Below, one piece after another: positions 22,831 through 33,587 of a stretch of 64,000 nt of DNA. Where the stretch lies: contig NC_091120.1 of the NCBI RefSeq assembly GCF_040183065.1, positions 174,424,488 through 174,488,487 of the forward strand, read 5' to 3'. The DNA comes from Periplaneta americana (taxonomy: Eukaryota > Arthropoda > Insecta > Blattodea > Blattidae). The translations under genes and the position numbers were made by a program. Positions within the stretch are counted from its first letter, which is position 1. Every line of letters begins with the position of its first letter. The notes beneath the pieces are model-generated. The model saw nothing but the letters and a program-made list of their open reading frames with translations, did not search any database and had not been told where the DNA came from.

Positions 22831-24142
22831 TGAGGCGCATCCAGAAAGTAAGTTTCCCTATTTAAAAAAAACACACACTTTCAGGAAAACATTTATTGGC
22901 AACAGGTACAGCAATGTTTCAGCTATTTTTCAACATAGTCACCATCAGAATTGAGAAACTTGTATCGTGGGATCAACTTTCGTATCCCTCTGTCGTAGAA
23001 ATCTGCCGCCTGTGAATGGAACCAGCGTGTGACAGACGTCTTCAGCTCTTCGTCGTTGCCAAAACGCTCACCGGAGGACAGGAATTTCTTGAGGTGCAAG
23101 AAAACGTAAAAATCGCTGGGAGCAAGATCAGGAGTGTAGGGTGGATGATGAAACAAATCCCAGCTAAATTCCGTCAAAACAGCTGCTGTGCGCAGAGCCG
23201 TATGTGGACGAGCATTGTCATGGAGGAGCACAACACCTGCAGTAAGCATTCCACGCTTCTTGTTTTGAATGGCACGTCGCAATTTTCGCAGTGTTTCACA
23301 GTAACGGTCAGCGTTCACTGTTTCACTTCTTGGAAGGAAGTCAATGAGCAGAATGCCCTTCCTGTCCCAGAACACCGTGCACATCGCTTTCCGTACCGAC
23401 AGCGTCTGTTTGAATTTCGTCCTGACCGGAGATCCACTATGCCGCCAATGCATTGAATGCTGCTTGGTTTCCGGGTGAAGTGCGAAATCCAAGTCTCATC
23501 GCCCGTGACGATCTTGTCGAGGAACTCGTCGCCGTCATCGTGATACCGTTGCAGAAATGTCAGTGCTGCTCCTAAACGTTGCATTTTGTGTTCGGGTGTC
23601 AGGTTTTTCGACACCCACCTGGCACACACTTTTTTGCTTAGTGACAATCTCATGCAACAAGGATCGCGATATCTGCGGAAAATGGCTGCTCAGCTCCGTA
23701 ATCGTGAAGCAACGGTTCTCCATGATGCACTGCCGCACCAGCTCAACACGATCATCATTGATGAGGGACGGTCGCCCACTGCGCTCTTCATCATGGACAC
23801 TTTGACGACCTTCGGAAAACTGCCTACACCAGCGACGCACCATCTGCTTACTCATGATGTTCGGCCCATAGACCTAACAGAGCTGCCGATGAATTTCAAT
23901 TGGCGCAATGCTTTGTGCATTAAAGAACTTTATCACCGACCGAACCTCGCATGCGGCGGGAGAAGGAATAAGAGCTTCCATTTCGGACCACTGCTGCCAC
24001 GCTACTGGCACCAGGCGGGACCTGTTCGGCTGGCATATGATTGATACGTCATAGATCTGTTACGCATGCGCAATTGACACGGCTAATTACGTTTACTTTC
24101 AAGGGGAAAAAATCGGGAAACTTACTTTCTGGATGCGCCTCG
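22831..24142 (-). mobile_element. mariner element, near full length
   Basis: 1312 bp with inverted ends (TGAGGCGCATCCAGAAAGTA left; its inverse ending GGATGCGCCTCG right), each flanked by TA (22829-22830 and 24143-24144). Size and ends fit a mariner. The transposase is on the minus strand and broken. Confidence 0.95.
22923..23981 (-). pseudogene. mariner transposase, D,D34D, frameshifted
   Basis: DNA cut-and-paste transposase relic starting at ATG 23981. It shows the paired HTH (GRPSLINDDRVELVRQCI), the first catalytic Asp in VTGDETWISHF, the second in LLHDNARPH and the third in PYTPDLAPSD, with 34 residues between the last two. Breaks: a CAG-to-TAG nonsense codon early in the HTH region (near 23876; the copy at the start of the window keeps CAG), a frameshift near 23640, and another near 23470 that restores the frame. 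It ends at 22923. Expected length is about 340 residues, so it is nearly complete but inactive. Confidence 0.93.
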
Positions 24143-24144
24143 TA

Positions 24145-24510
24145 CAGTATTACACTTAGTCAGACCTCAGCTTATAGAAACAATTGAGTAGCTTAATATC
24201 AAAGACGGACATCTGACCTCTATCGAAATTTAGATAGCTGTGATTTTTATACAATTTTTCATGCTTTTCCAGTTATAGTGGAACCATATGCAAACTCTAA
24301 CACTACATTTATAAAATAAATTGTGTTAAATATTACAACGAACATTGTGAACTAAAAAATCGCCTCTAAATCAAAACTATGGAGACGACAGATGTCCGTC
24401 TTTGATATTAAACTACTCAATTGTTCTTCCTCTGATACATATCGTCAAGTGAGAGCTACTGCCTGTTAATAAATGTACATATCAGCCAGAATCTTATATT
24501 AATAGTAAAA
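24145..24510. repeat. repeat family E, right part with MITE
   Basis: ATTACACTTAGTCAGACCTC and TTCTTCCTCTGATACATATC match the reverse complement of 26050-26195. It is interrupted by a MITE at 24181-24423. Confidence 0.75.
24181..24423. mobile_element. 243-bp MITE with ~34-bp inverted repeats
   Basis: CAATTGAGTAGCTTAATATC...ACATCTG at the left is the inverse of 24390-24423 with one mismatch. The related repeat at 26050-26195 lacks the segment and reads through a single CAATTG, giving an empty site. The target duplication is CAATTG or a part of it; the palindrome hides the exact boundary. Confidence 0.9.
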
Positions 24511-24551
24511 TAGTGAAAATTTGTTGTTATATGCGAGTTGTTTCCTTAAAC

Positions 24552-24852
24552 CAGACCTGGGCGCTAATAACTCTATGAGTCACTGCAGACCACTCTTTGA
24601 CTTCCCACTTCACCTTCCTCGGCTGAGACTAATATTTTGTGCGGTACGAGCAGAGAGAGCGTCAGTGACGGATTGTATCTGGCGGGTATCATAGCTTTTA
24701 CATACTTTCGGCTCTACTACCATGCTCGCCTAAAATCCACCGCTGATACACAGTGCCTTAGTGTATGCTTGTTCATAAGGCGATGTAAGCGAAAAGGACA
24801 TGGGTGGGCGGTTTCTCCGTTCCTTTCACTTCCCCTCTTATGCCCAGTGCTG
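24552..24852. mobile_element. probable hAT-type MITE
   Basis: CAGACCTGGGCGCT at the left resembles the inverse of the right end TGCCCAGTGCTG. The 8-bp flanks CCTTAAAC and CATTAAAA agree at 6 of 8 positions. Confidence 0.5.
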
Positions 24853-24965
24853 CATTAAAACCTTCTAGGCTATATTTTAACATATAAATAATGAAGTAGG
24901 AAATTTAAGGACATAAAACTGTACAAAATGCAAGAGCGCTTCCTAAGCCCTGGGGCATAACATGC

Positions 24966-25007
24966 ATGCATACATACATACATACATACATACATACATA
25001 CATACAT
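24966..25007. repeat. (CATA)n microsatellite
   Basis: Tandem CATA units. A second tract lies at 25227-25300. Confidence 0.95.
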
Positions 25008-25219
25008 TACACACTTGTGGAGTAAAGGTTAGCGCGTCTGAACTCGAAACCAGGTGACCCGGGTTCGATTCCCGGTCGAGGCAAGTTACTTGGTTGAGGT
25101 TTTTCCGAGGTTGGACCACGGACTCATTTCACCGGCATTGTCACCTTCATCTCATTCAGACGCTAAATAACCTAAGATGTTGATAAAGCGTCGTAAAATA
25201 ACCTACTAAAATAAATAAA
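25008..25219 (+). mobile_element. tRNA-derived SINE, family S2 copy 1
   Basis: Head GTGGAGTAAAGGTTAGCGCG with B box GGTTCGATTCC. The body contains TTCACCGGCATTGTCACCTT and ends CGTCGTAAAATAACCTACTA. Confidence 0.88.
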
Positions 25220-25226
25220 ATACATA

Positions 25227-25300
25227 CATACATGTACACACATACATACATACATACATACATACATACATACATACATACATACATACATACATACATA
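25227..25300. repeat. (CATA)n microsatellite
   Basis: About 17 tandem CATA/ATAC units between two SINE copies. The apparent ORFs of repeated Tyr-Val-Cys-Met/Ile-His-Thr are artefacts. Confidence 0.97.
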
Positions 25301-25309
25301 CGAATAGTC

Positions 25310-25565
25310 CACACCTGTGGAGTAACGGTCAGCGCGTGTGGCCGCGAAACCAGGTGGCCCCGGTTCGAATCCCGGTCGGGGCAAGTTACCTGGTTGAGTT
25401 TTTTTCCGGGGTTTTCCCTCAACGCAATACGAGCAAATGCGGGGTAACTTTCGGTGCTGGACCCCGGACTCATTTCACCGGCATTATCACCTTCATTTCA
25501 TTCAGACACTAAATAACCTAGATGTTGATACAGCGTCGTAAAATAACCCAATAAAATAAAATAAA
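25310..25565 (+). mobile_element. tRNA-derived SINE, family S2 copy 2
   Basis: Same family as 25008-25219 and longer in the middle (GGGGTTTTCCCTCAACGCAA). The tail runs into AAAATAAAATAAAATAA. Confidence 0.9.
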
Positions 25566-26049
25566 ATAATGCATACGAATAAGAATGTGTAATGATGTAA
25601 GGAACAAACAAAATTATATTATATTCATGAAAATTAATAATTTCTCACACTTGGTTCTTAATAATTTACTGAACTGATTTGTAACGAATACAACGTACAG
25701 GATGATTACGAAACGAAAGACCGTTGTAGTTACGGCATTAATTTCAAAGCATAAAACAATAATATTTTCTTACTGCAAAGCATCTTTAACATTAGTTTTA
25801 TTGACATAGGCCTATTTCAAGTTTGTCGGAACATTCAGAAGACAAACTCGTATCATACTTGTCTCTTAATAAAACAGGTTACAATATATTACAGATAAAC
25901 AATGTACCATGCCAAAGCAAATTTCCAATTCTGAATTTCTTTATCTCTCAATACAAGTGTCAAACATCATAGATGGTTCATGCTATTCTTACTTATCACC
26001 TCTTCCCATACCAAAAAAAAAAAATAAATAAATAAATAAATAATAACTT

Positions 26050-26730
26050 CCGTAGTGAAACACAGCTCCTCTGATTGAGGTTCTGGCTGATATGTACATC
26101 TATTATCAGGCAGTACATCTCACTTGACGATATGCGTCAGAGGAAGAACAATTGTTTGTATGCATCTGAAGTCTGACTAGTGTAATATGTAGCTACTGTA
26201 CTGTTCTCCAACCAGGAGATCAACCGTAAAAGGAATGTGCTTACTATTGCGTCATCTATTGGAACGAAGTAGATAGATAATATTACCGTTATAACGTCAG
26301 TTTAAAAACCATGCGCTCTCCTGCATATGTTATTTCCTGTATGGAGAGATTAAAAGACCAGGAGATTAACAGTGATCTGATTTGTAACTAGGGTAGTATC
26401 AATATGTGTGTATCAATGTTATTGTTTGTGTTGTGAGAGCTAGCCAATAGAGATACGGGTACCCACGTGTGTGACCTTATGACATCAACATTCATTCACA
26501 GCATTACTCCGCTTCGTCTCACTCCCCAGAGACTTTCTCGTGGTTGGAGTACAGTAGTCGGCGATGTATGTAGTGGAGGGAGAAAGGAACTGGCCACCCT
26601 ACCCCGTTATCTTCTGGCCTAGTTGCATTATAAGTGGTGCCTTGTTGGTATCACTTGTGAGGTTCAGACCTATCTTCGGATAATTGACTAAAGAACAACA
26701 GTGCAACACAACTGTAAAACTAAATAGATA
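26050..26730. repeat. repeat family E, longer reverse copy
   Basis: The reverse complement matches the pieces at 22675-22828 and 24145-24510, plus about 360 bp absent there. It serves as the empty site for the MITE at 24181. No coding sequence was seen. Confidence 0.7.
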
Positions 26731-26821
26731 CCGGAGGCCTGCTCCAGCTATAACAGAACAGACAGTAGCGCAAGCAACACAGACTCAAGTACACTAAACG
26801 ATCTATCATACTGGGTGGGTC

Positions 26822-27036
26822 CACCGCTGTGAACTAGCTGTTATCATGCCTCACCATGAAACGAGCGGGGCCGGTTTCAAATCCTAGTTTTCCCTGAATC
26901 CATTAAGAGAAAATGGTGGGTCACTTTCGGCGCTAGACTCTGGAGTAATTTCGCTGGAATTATCACGTTCACTTCATTCAGATGATAGATAACCATAGTA
27001 GTTGATAAATCGTCGTAAAACAAACCAAATAAAAAT
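26822..27036 (+). mobile_element. diverged S2-type SINE
   Basis: The ACTTTCGGCGCTAGACTCTG and TCGTCGTAAAACAAACCAAA phrases align to the S2 body and tail. The tRNA-like head is strongly degraded. Confidence 0.7.
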
Positions 27037-27949
27037 ATAATGTGGGCGATTTATAATTAAGTGTAAATGTTAGATGAATGTAAATAGCAGTAAAAACAAG
27101 ACAAATATACCCTGTAACACTTTATCTGAAAGTTATTTTATTTCAGACTAATGTTGTAAAGAAGTAGTAACAAACTCGTTAGCTTGGAGTAAGAAATTTA
27201 AAATTGAATAGAATGTTAACTATAAAAAAAATTGGAAATATATTCATTTCCGCCATAAAATAAAATCCTACTCAAATAGGGTAAATACTAAATGAATATG
27301 ATTAATAAATTGCTACAAATATTGGAGTAGACATTTTATGTTAGCAGTGCATGGTTGGATCAATGGCTGGTCCGTTTCATCACTGAACAGCTAGTATTGA
27401 CGATGCCACTGGCGACGAAGTGAACATCAGATGTTCAGACACATTATTTTTCAATTGAACGAATTCTCCTGGAATAGACTGAACCTTCGTTGGTTGTTTA
27501 AAGGAAGTCGCATTGTATTCCTGTTCCGTTGAATTGCAGCAACGTTGGGAGTTGCCATGGGGACGTAGCGAAACCTTGTAATGAATAGGCAGGTCAAGTT
27601 CAGAAACTGTCTCATCCCTTAACTCTGGGGAAAACTGTCAAGGATATTCAGTTGTCGATTTACTGCATGTGCTCTAAAAGTGATAAAACAATGCACTATT
27701 GATTATGTAGCTAATAATTATTATCCCATTACTATGGAATGAAGATATATGTGAAGTGTAGTCGAAGGCAGGAAACCTAGTGCTTATTCAACAAGTAGTA
27801 AACAAGGTTGTGAAAACACACAAATATTTTGCTCCATCTCGGCATAGAACCCATTCCTCTTCAATATCGTAGCCATTCGTTGAGGCGCTTAAGGGAATAC
27901 TGCTTCCAGCTTTGTTTTTTTAATTAGTCTATTTTACGACGCTATCAAA

Positions 27950-28920
27950 TCTACCAACAATAGTTTGACGAATCAGAATGAGGGATTTTTTTCTTGGCAA
28001 GTTTCAGTTATCTACCAACAACAGTTTGACGAATCAGAATGAGGGATTTTTTTTCTTGGCAAGTTTCATTTACTGTATCTACCAACAGAAGTTTGACGAA
28101 TCAGAATGAGGGATTTTGTTTTCTTGACAAGATTCAGTTATCTACCAACAACAGTTTGACAAATCAGAATGAGGGATTTTTTTCTTGACAGGTTTCAATT
28201 ATCTGCCAACAACAGTTTGACGAATCAGAATTAGGGATTTTGTTTTCTTGACAGTTTCAATTATCTACCAATAACAGTTTGACGAATCAGCATGAGGGAT
28301 TTTTCCTTGACGGGTTCAATTATCTACCAACAACAGTTTGACGATTCAGAATGAGGGATTTTTTCCTTAACGGGTTTCAATTATCTACCAACAACAGTTT
28401 GACGAATCAGAATGAGGGATTTTTTCTTGACAGGTTTCAATTATCTGCCAACAACAGTTTGACGAATCAGAATGAGGGATTTTGTTTTCTTGACAGTTTC
28501 AATTATCTGCCAACAACAGTTTGACGAATCAGAATGAGGGATTTTTTCCTTAACGGGTTTCAGTTATCTACCAACAACAGTTTGACGAATCAGAATGAGG
28601 GATTTTTTTCTTAACGGGTTTCAATTATCTACCAACAACAGTTTGACGAATCAGAGAGAGGGATTTTTTCCTTAACGGGTTTCAATTGTCTACCAACAAC
28701 AGTTTGACGAATCAGAATGAGGGATTTTTTCTTGACGGGTTTCAATTATCTACCAACAACAGTTTGACGAATCAGAATGAGGGATCTTTTCTTCACGGGT
28801 TTCAATTATCTACCAACAGTTTGACGAATCAGAATGAGTGATTTTGTTTTCTGACAGGTTTCAGTTATCTATCAACAACAGTTTGATGAATCAGATTGAG
28901 GGACTTTGTTTTGTACACAG
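27950..28920. repeat. 16 tandem ~61-bp units ending at a splice acceptor
   Basis: The unit core CAGTTTGACGAATCAGAATG followed by AGGGATTTT...CTTGACAGG recurs 16 times with small differences. The last, most divergent unit (from about 28868) runs directly into the TTGTACACAG acceptor of the dynein exon at 28921. Many units contain a T-rich tract followed by ACAG/GTTT, so each resembles the intron's own 3' end. Tandem amplification of the native splice-acceptor region is inferred. Confidence 0.95.
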
Positions 28921-29239
28921 GACTGACGGTATTTTAGCGTCTCTGGTACGGGATGGGGCCTCGGCGACAGACCAGGACAAGCGCTGGTACGTGTTCGACG
29001 GGCCTGTAGATGCCGTGTGGATCGAGAACATGAACACGGTTCTGGACGACAACAAGAAACTGTGTCTCAGCAGCGGCGAGATCATCAAACTGCTGGACAC
29101 CATGACCATGATGTTCGAGGTCGCAGACCTGGCCGTGGCGTCGCCCGCCACCGTGTCGCGATGCGGCATGGTGTACCTGGAGCCCAGCGTGCTCGGCTTC
29201 CAGCCCTTCATCAACTGCTGGATGAGGAGGCTGCCCGAG
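28921..29239 (+). CDS. DNAH1: axonemal dynein heavy chain exon (AAA2 core)
   Basis: The ACAG acceptor and GTCAGT donor give 319 nt: one base completing Trp with the previous exon, then 106 codons ending in phase 0. Conserved elements are [18 protein letters not shown] (Walker B/sensor region of AAA2), [26 protein letters not shown] (arginine-finger-type region) and MVYLEP. The exon is markedly GC-rich (GC third positions) compared with the surrounding intron and with the later exons. An ORF that runs through the donor into the intron is not a real extension. Confidence 0.97.
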
Positions 29240-29914
29240 GTCAGTGTCGTACTATCATCTTTACCTCCATATTGTGTTGTCAGAATTACAAATGCCGATA
29301 GTTTTCTGATAATTTCACAGACTTTAACAATTGTTTCTATCATGATAACTATTTCGAGACCAAAAAATAATTATATAATGACAACAAACCTGAGTTTAAA
29401 GCGAAATGAAATTATTACAGAAAATGATCACCATGAGTGGTACCTAGATAATACCCATCAAAAAATAATCTTATTGCATGAGTGCATTCCACTATCACTG
29501 TGTGAAAGCAGAAGTTATAAATTCTTACCTAATCTTTCGCAGTACGAAATTCGTTGATAAATATTTAAGAAAATAAAGACTTTGCTTTCCTTGCAATAGT
29601 ACAAATGAAGATCTGAAATTTAAATATTATAACGCTTTATTGTGAGTTGCTAAGTTTTTACGTTTTTATATAACGCTTTACTTTTAACTACCAGACTAAT
29701 ATATCTCATGCTGATTATAAGAATATAAAAAAGTTAAAGTATATATAGTTAATCATGATCAGCCAACCAACCCATTTAATAATCTAATTTCACCTAATAA
29801 ATTTAGTGAAGGCGAAGCTCTCAATAAAAATCATCATATAATTTATACCTATTTGGAAATTGTACACTTTAAATTGTATTGCGAATCCAATTTCATACAT
29901 TTCATTCTTAGCTT
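29240..29914. other. intron sequence without recognised feature
   Basis: AT-rich, with no convincing exon, RNA gene or repeat boundary. Confidence 0.5.
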
Positions 29915-30740
29915 TCTGCCCAAGGGCAAGCCTTTCACTGCAAACCCAGCATTCTCCAATCTTTCACATCTTCCGCCTTCCTTTTAGTCCCCGCATACGA
30001 AACCTGTATTTTAATATTGCATATCATCTGATGTACCACGCCGTCTAAGGCATCCTGCCTAGGACTCGCGTTACGGAATGCGCGTTGGTTCGAGTCCTCA
30101 TGGGGAAAGAAATTTGTTCATGAAATTTAGGCCAGTGTATGGGACCGGTGCCCACCCAGCTACGATAGGTAGCGAAATCCGGTTGCGAAAGCCAGCTATA
30201 ATGGCTGGGGGACCATCGTACTAACCACACGATACCTCCATTCTGGTTGGATGATCGTCCACCTCTGCTTCGGCATGTGAACGTGAGGCCAGCAGCCGGC
30301 TGTGTCGCCACGGATTATTATATTATTATATCATCTGATACCTTCTTCTGCCCCGAACTCTTTTCCCGTTCACCATTCCTTCCAGTCCATCCTTCAGTAG
30401 GCAGTTTCTTTTTAGCCAGTGACCCAGGCAATTTCTTTTTCTCTATCTGTCTACCTAATCAGTTTCAGCATTATTCTTTCTTCATCCATTCTTTCTAGCA
30501 CAGCTTCAGTTCTTATTTTGTATATCCATTTCACACGCTCCATTCGTCTTCTTATCCACTTTCAAATGCTTCTAGTCGTTCTTCTTCTCTTCGTTGCAGC
30601 GTTCATGTTTCTGCTCCACACAACGCCACACTCCACACAAATCACTTTATTGTCTCTTCCTGCGGTTTTTTCCAGAGGTCCGCAGAAGACACTCCTTTTT
30701 CTACTAAAAATAACTCAATTTAATAGTAATTCATAGTACA
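29915..30740 (-). mobile_element. LINE 3' fragment split by a SINE
   Basis: 29915-30020 and 30340-30720 match, on the minus strand, the LINE fragment at 50838-51530 (for example GGCAAGCCTTTCACTGCAAA and ATCTGATACCTTCTTCTGCC). The 30033-30327 SINE separates the two pieces. Only degraded C-terminal coding sequence remains. Confidence 0.8.
30033..30327 (+). mobile_element. tRNA-derived SINE, family S4
   Basis: Head with A-box-like GCCGTCTAAGGCATCCTGCC and B box GGTTCGAGTCC. Flanked by the perfect 12-bp duplication ATATCATCTGAT (30021-30032 and 30328-30339). The homologous LINE at 50838 is uninterrupted at this point. Confidence 0.9.
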
Positions 30741-31187
30741 AGTGTTACAATTAAACACATATCCATGTTGACCATGCGTGCTTGATACAATCATTTCAAC
30801 GCCGGGATTTCTTCATCCTATGTAAACAATATTTGGAACTATTGTTATGCGTGTTATGACGTCATCGAGAACATTTTAAGTGGTACCCTCTAGTTTTTTT
30901 AATATTAACTGAAATAGCATATTTTAATGTAATATTTCATTTGTTTTGTACAGAAACACTATGGTTATAGTTACTACAGTAACAATTTTATTTTTTATAT
31001 ATTTTGTTAGTCCCCTGTATCATGGAAGCAATTTTATCAATTTTTTTTTCGTTGTTGGTAACTCTATAGCATGTATTAGATGCTTTATGGTTGTGCTAAC
31101 AGATGGAGTTACTTGTCAACAATGTGACGCTGAAACGTGTGTTCAGGTTACTGTATTTTTATATTGTGATGATTGGTTAATTAATAT
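30740..31187. other. intron sequence without recognised feature
   Basis: No gene or named repeat seen. Confidence 0.5.
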
Positions 31188-31322
31188 TAACCCGGCACAC
31201 TCACAATCATACAAATTTCCAGACTCTAGACACCCAGGGAATTCCTCTTCTTCAGAGAGCAGAATCGAACCCGGGACCTCCTGATCTGGAAGGCAGCATG
31301 CTGACCAACAGACCACGGAGGC
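31188..31322 (-). mobile_element. tRNA-derived SINE, family S5
   Basis: On the minus strand the head reads GCCTCCGTGGTCTGTTGGTC with B box GGTTCGATTCT. It continues through an AGAGGAATTCCCTGGGTGTC body. The target duplication was not resolved. Confidence 0.8.
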
Positions 31323-31478
31323 AGTCAGTTTTATCGATGAAATAAACATAAAACAATATATATTTTTAGCAGAAAATTATCTTTTTATGTCTTACGCATG
31401 TCCATGTTCTCTGAATATCTGGCAGTCTTTATTAGCGAGTCTGTTACAGTAGTTGACTGCAGTGAAAATATTCTAAAG

Positions 31479-31704
31479 CAGGCATTTCCAACTGCTGGCT
31501 CTGTGATGTCACACGTCTCTGCTCTCGAGCTGCATGAGAGGGGAAGCATAGATAAAAGAGCAAAGTAGGAGATTGGCAGTGGATGAGATGGAGATGATTA
31601 AATAGCGGAGAGACAACATTTCACTCCCTCACGTGCTCTACCAGCTCTGCTCCGAGAGGGGAAACGCGCTCCGACGTTACTGGTTAGCCAGTTGGAAATT
31701 GCTG
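31479..31704. mobile_element. hAT-type MITE
   Basis: Ends CAGGCATTTCCAACTG and CAGTTGGAAATTGCTG, flanked by 8-bp TTCTAAAG / TTCGAAAG (7 of 8 identical). 226 bp with no coding capacity. Confidence 0.85.
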
Positions 31705-31843
31705 TTCGAAAGCAGTGAGTGTTCACCTGAAGGATTTTAAGCTTACCAATCCGGCATTCATAGGACTTGTTCTTTCAATACAGTCATCTTAGATTATGTT
31801 TTCAACAATTCAGGTCATTAACAGGCTCTTCTTAAACGTACAG

Positions 31844-32998
31844 CGGGCATGTCAATTGATGCCCACATGAACAAGCGCGCGCTTTAGAGCCCAGGAGAGC
31901 CTGAGCGCTTTACAGCGGAAAGGAAAGAGACAGACGAAAGAGGTGGTCGAGCTATATTCAGGGATGGCCAGCACTGATTCAATAGATAAAGGGAAGAGAC
32001 CTTATTAAAATGTATCCACGTTAATTTTTAGATTTGCCTGAGAAGTATAAGTGCATTATAAGAATGTAAGTTTTAATTTCAATGCTCATTTTTCACAAGT
32101 TTGATTTTTTTATTCAAAAGAAATAGTTTCTCAACATTTCGTATAGAAAAGTGAAATTTTCAGGTATAGGCCTATTTATTTAGTAGCCTTACAGAATGTT
32201 TTCGTAAATCTAATATACCGTATATACGTATTACTGAAGATAGTGTATTGAAAATTTTGAAAATATTCACATGGAAATTGTTTGTAAGAAAATGAATTAA
32301 CAAAGCAACTACAGTGACATCAAAGCAAAAGATACGTGCCCATGTGTTGTAAAAATGTCAGCTCTATAGCTTCAGCAGGTTTCGAGAAAATAATTTAATG
32401 TTCTGATGATAGGAAGTTGCTCACAAATATTATCTTAAAAGCATAATGCGATAAGAGTTTTGTTATGTAATATTAGTTACACTTAAAACAGATACAGTAC
32501 CTAGGTAACTTTGCTTTGTACTGTAATATTGTTTTGATTAGTTTATTGATTACTTTTGTAAGGCTAAAGATACCATCAATATAAATTCCAACTTATCATG
32601 TCATACTCAATCTCTTTCTTTGGAATATCACTTTCTTTATGAATGATGTGTTTCATCCACTTAATACAGTATAATATTATACTACTATGGAATTTAAGTG
32701 AATATTTCTTCTTAACTCTCTATTATGATATTAAGATTTAAAACACAAGTGCAATATTAAGAAATCAGTGTTAGTACTTTTGTTTTACAGACAATATAGA
32801 TAATATTAAACAGAAAGAAGCCATATAAAAATAACGACATAAAATTTCACGTTCCGTTTGAAGTTTGTGCACCACTGTTTTCTTAATCCAACAGGTTGCT
32901 TATTTATATATACACAACCCTTTCTCTTTCCATATTTAGCGCTTGCTGCCCGCGCACGACGTCAAGGTCAGAAAAATGCGCTTGCTTTGACATCACTG
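31844..32998 (-). mobile_element. non-autonomous hAT element, family C copy 2
   Basis: 1155 bp, inverse orientation to 5175-6327 and very similar throughout. A perfect 8-bp duplication ACGTACAG flanks it (31836-31843 and 32999-33006). The terminal A of CAG is mutated (CGGGCATG). Confidence 0.93.
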
Positions 32999-33159
32999 AC
33001 GTACAGTGTCAACTTCATACCTTTCAGTTTCAAAAGAAACAAGTTACATTAAATGAAACCATTTGTACATGCTAACTGTTGTTCCGAGGAATAAAATAAA
33101 CCACAGAAGAAGGAGGACATTAGGAGTTTGTTGTTTTCTGAAACCAAACCACGTAGATT

Positions 33160-33362
33160 GATTTACAAAAATATTTGACTCGCCGGAAGATAACACAAGC
33201 CCAAGGAAGGAAAACTCTGAACTAAGTGAAGAAGGAAGTGACAGTGATGCAGAATTGTAGGAAGAAGAAGAATATTTACGTTCAACACTAGAACAAGAAA
33301 GTGGAAATAAGATTGCTGAAAGTGAGGATCATTTTGAGAATATGAAGAAAATATAGCATAGA
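33160..33362 (+). pseudogene. acidic coding-like relic
   Basis: The plus frame reads SPEDNTSPRKENSELSEEG, then a D/E-rich stretch and HFENMKKI, with an in-frame TAG near 33258 and another before and after. Such acidic segments occur in N-terminal parts of several transposase types, but I cannot assign a family. No start codon is supported. Confidence 0.3.
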
Positions 33363-33587
33363 GCTCAATATATTGTCAGCAGAATGGAACTAAAATAACA
33401 GTAAATGTACAAGTTGTCAAAAAAAATCTTTCCTGCAATTTTATTGCTTTTTTATTGTGATTTATAAAAATTTAGAAACAATTTTATGCAAAAAGAGCTT
33501 CTACAAAGTTTCTTACGTTTGATTCTTTCCCCACTCCAAAATCAGTAGATATTTTCAATTTTGTGTTTTCATATTTATAAAATACTA

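Noticed and set aside
23016-24044. Plus-strand ORFs of 146 and 152 codons
   Set aside because: Antisense shadows of the mariner transposase.
25156-25473. Repetitive Tyr-Val-Cys-Met ORFs
   Set aside because: Translation of the (CATA)n microsatellite and a SINE.
24966-25565. CRISPR-like array
   Set aside because: Repeats are a microsatellite and two SINE copies; no spacer structure. The 27950-28920 array is also head-to-tail without spacers.
28838-29557. 239-codon ORF covering a dynein exon and both flanks
   Set aside because: The frame includes tandem-repeat sequence upstream and intron sequence downstream. Splice sites at 28920/28921 and 29239/29240, and phase agreement with neighbouring exons, define the real coding part.
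30247-30736. Overlapping plus-strand ORFs with signal-peptide-like hydrophobic stretches
   Set aside because: They are antisense to a LINE C-terminus and overlap a SINE.
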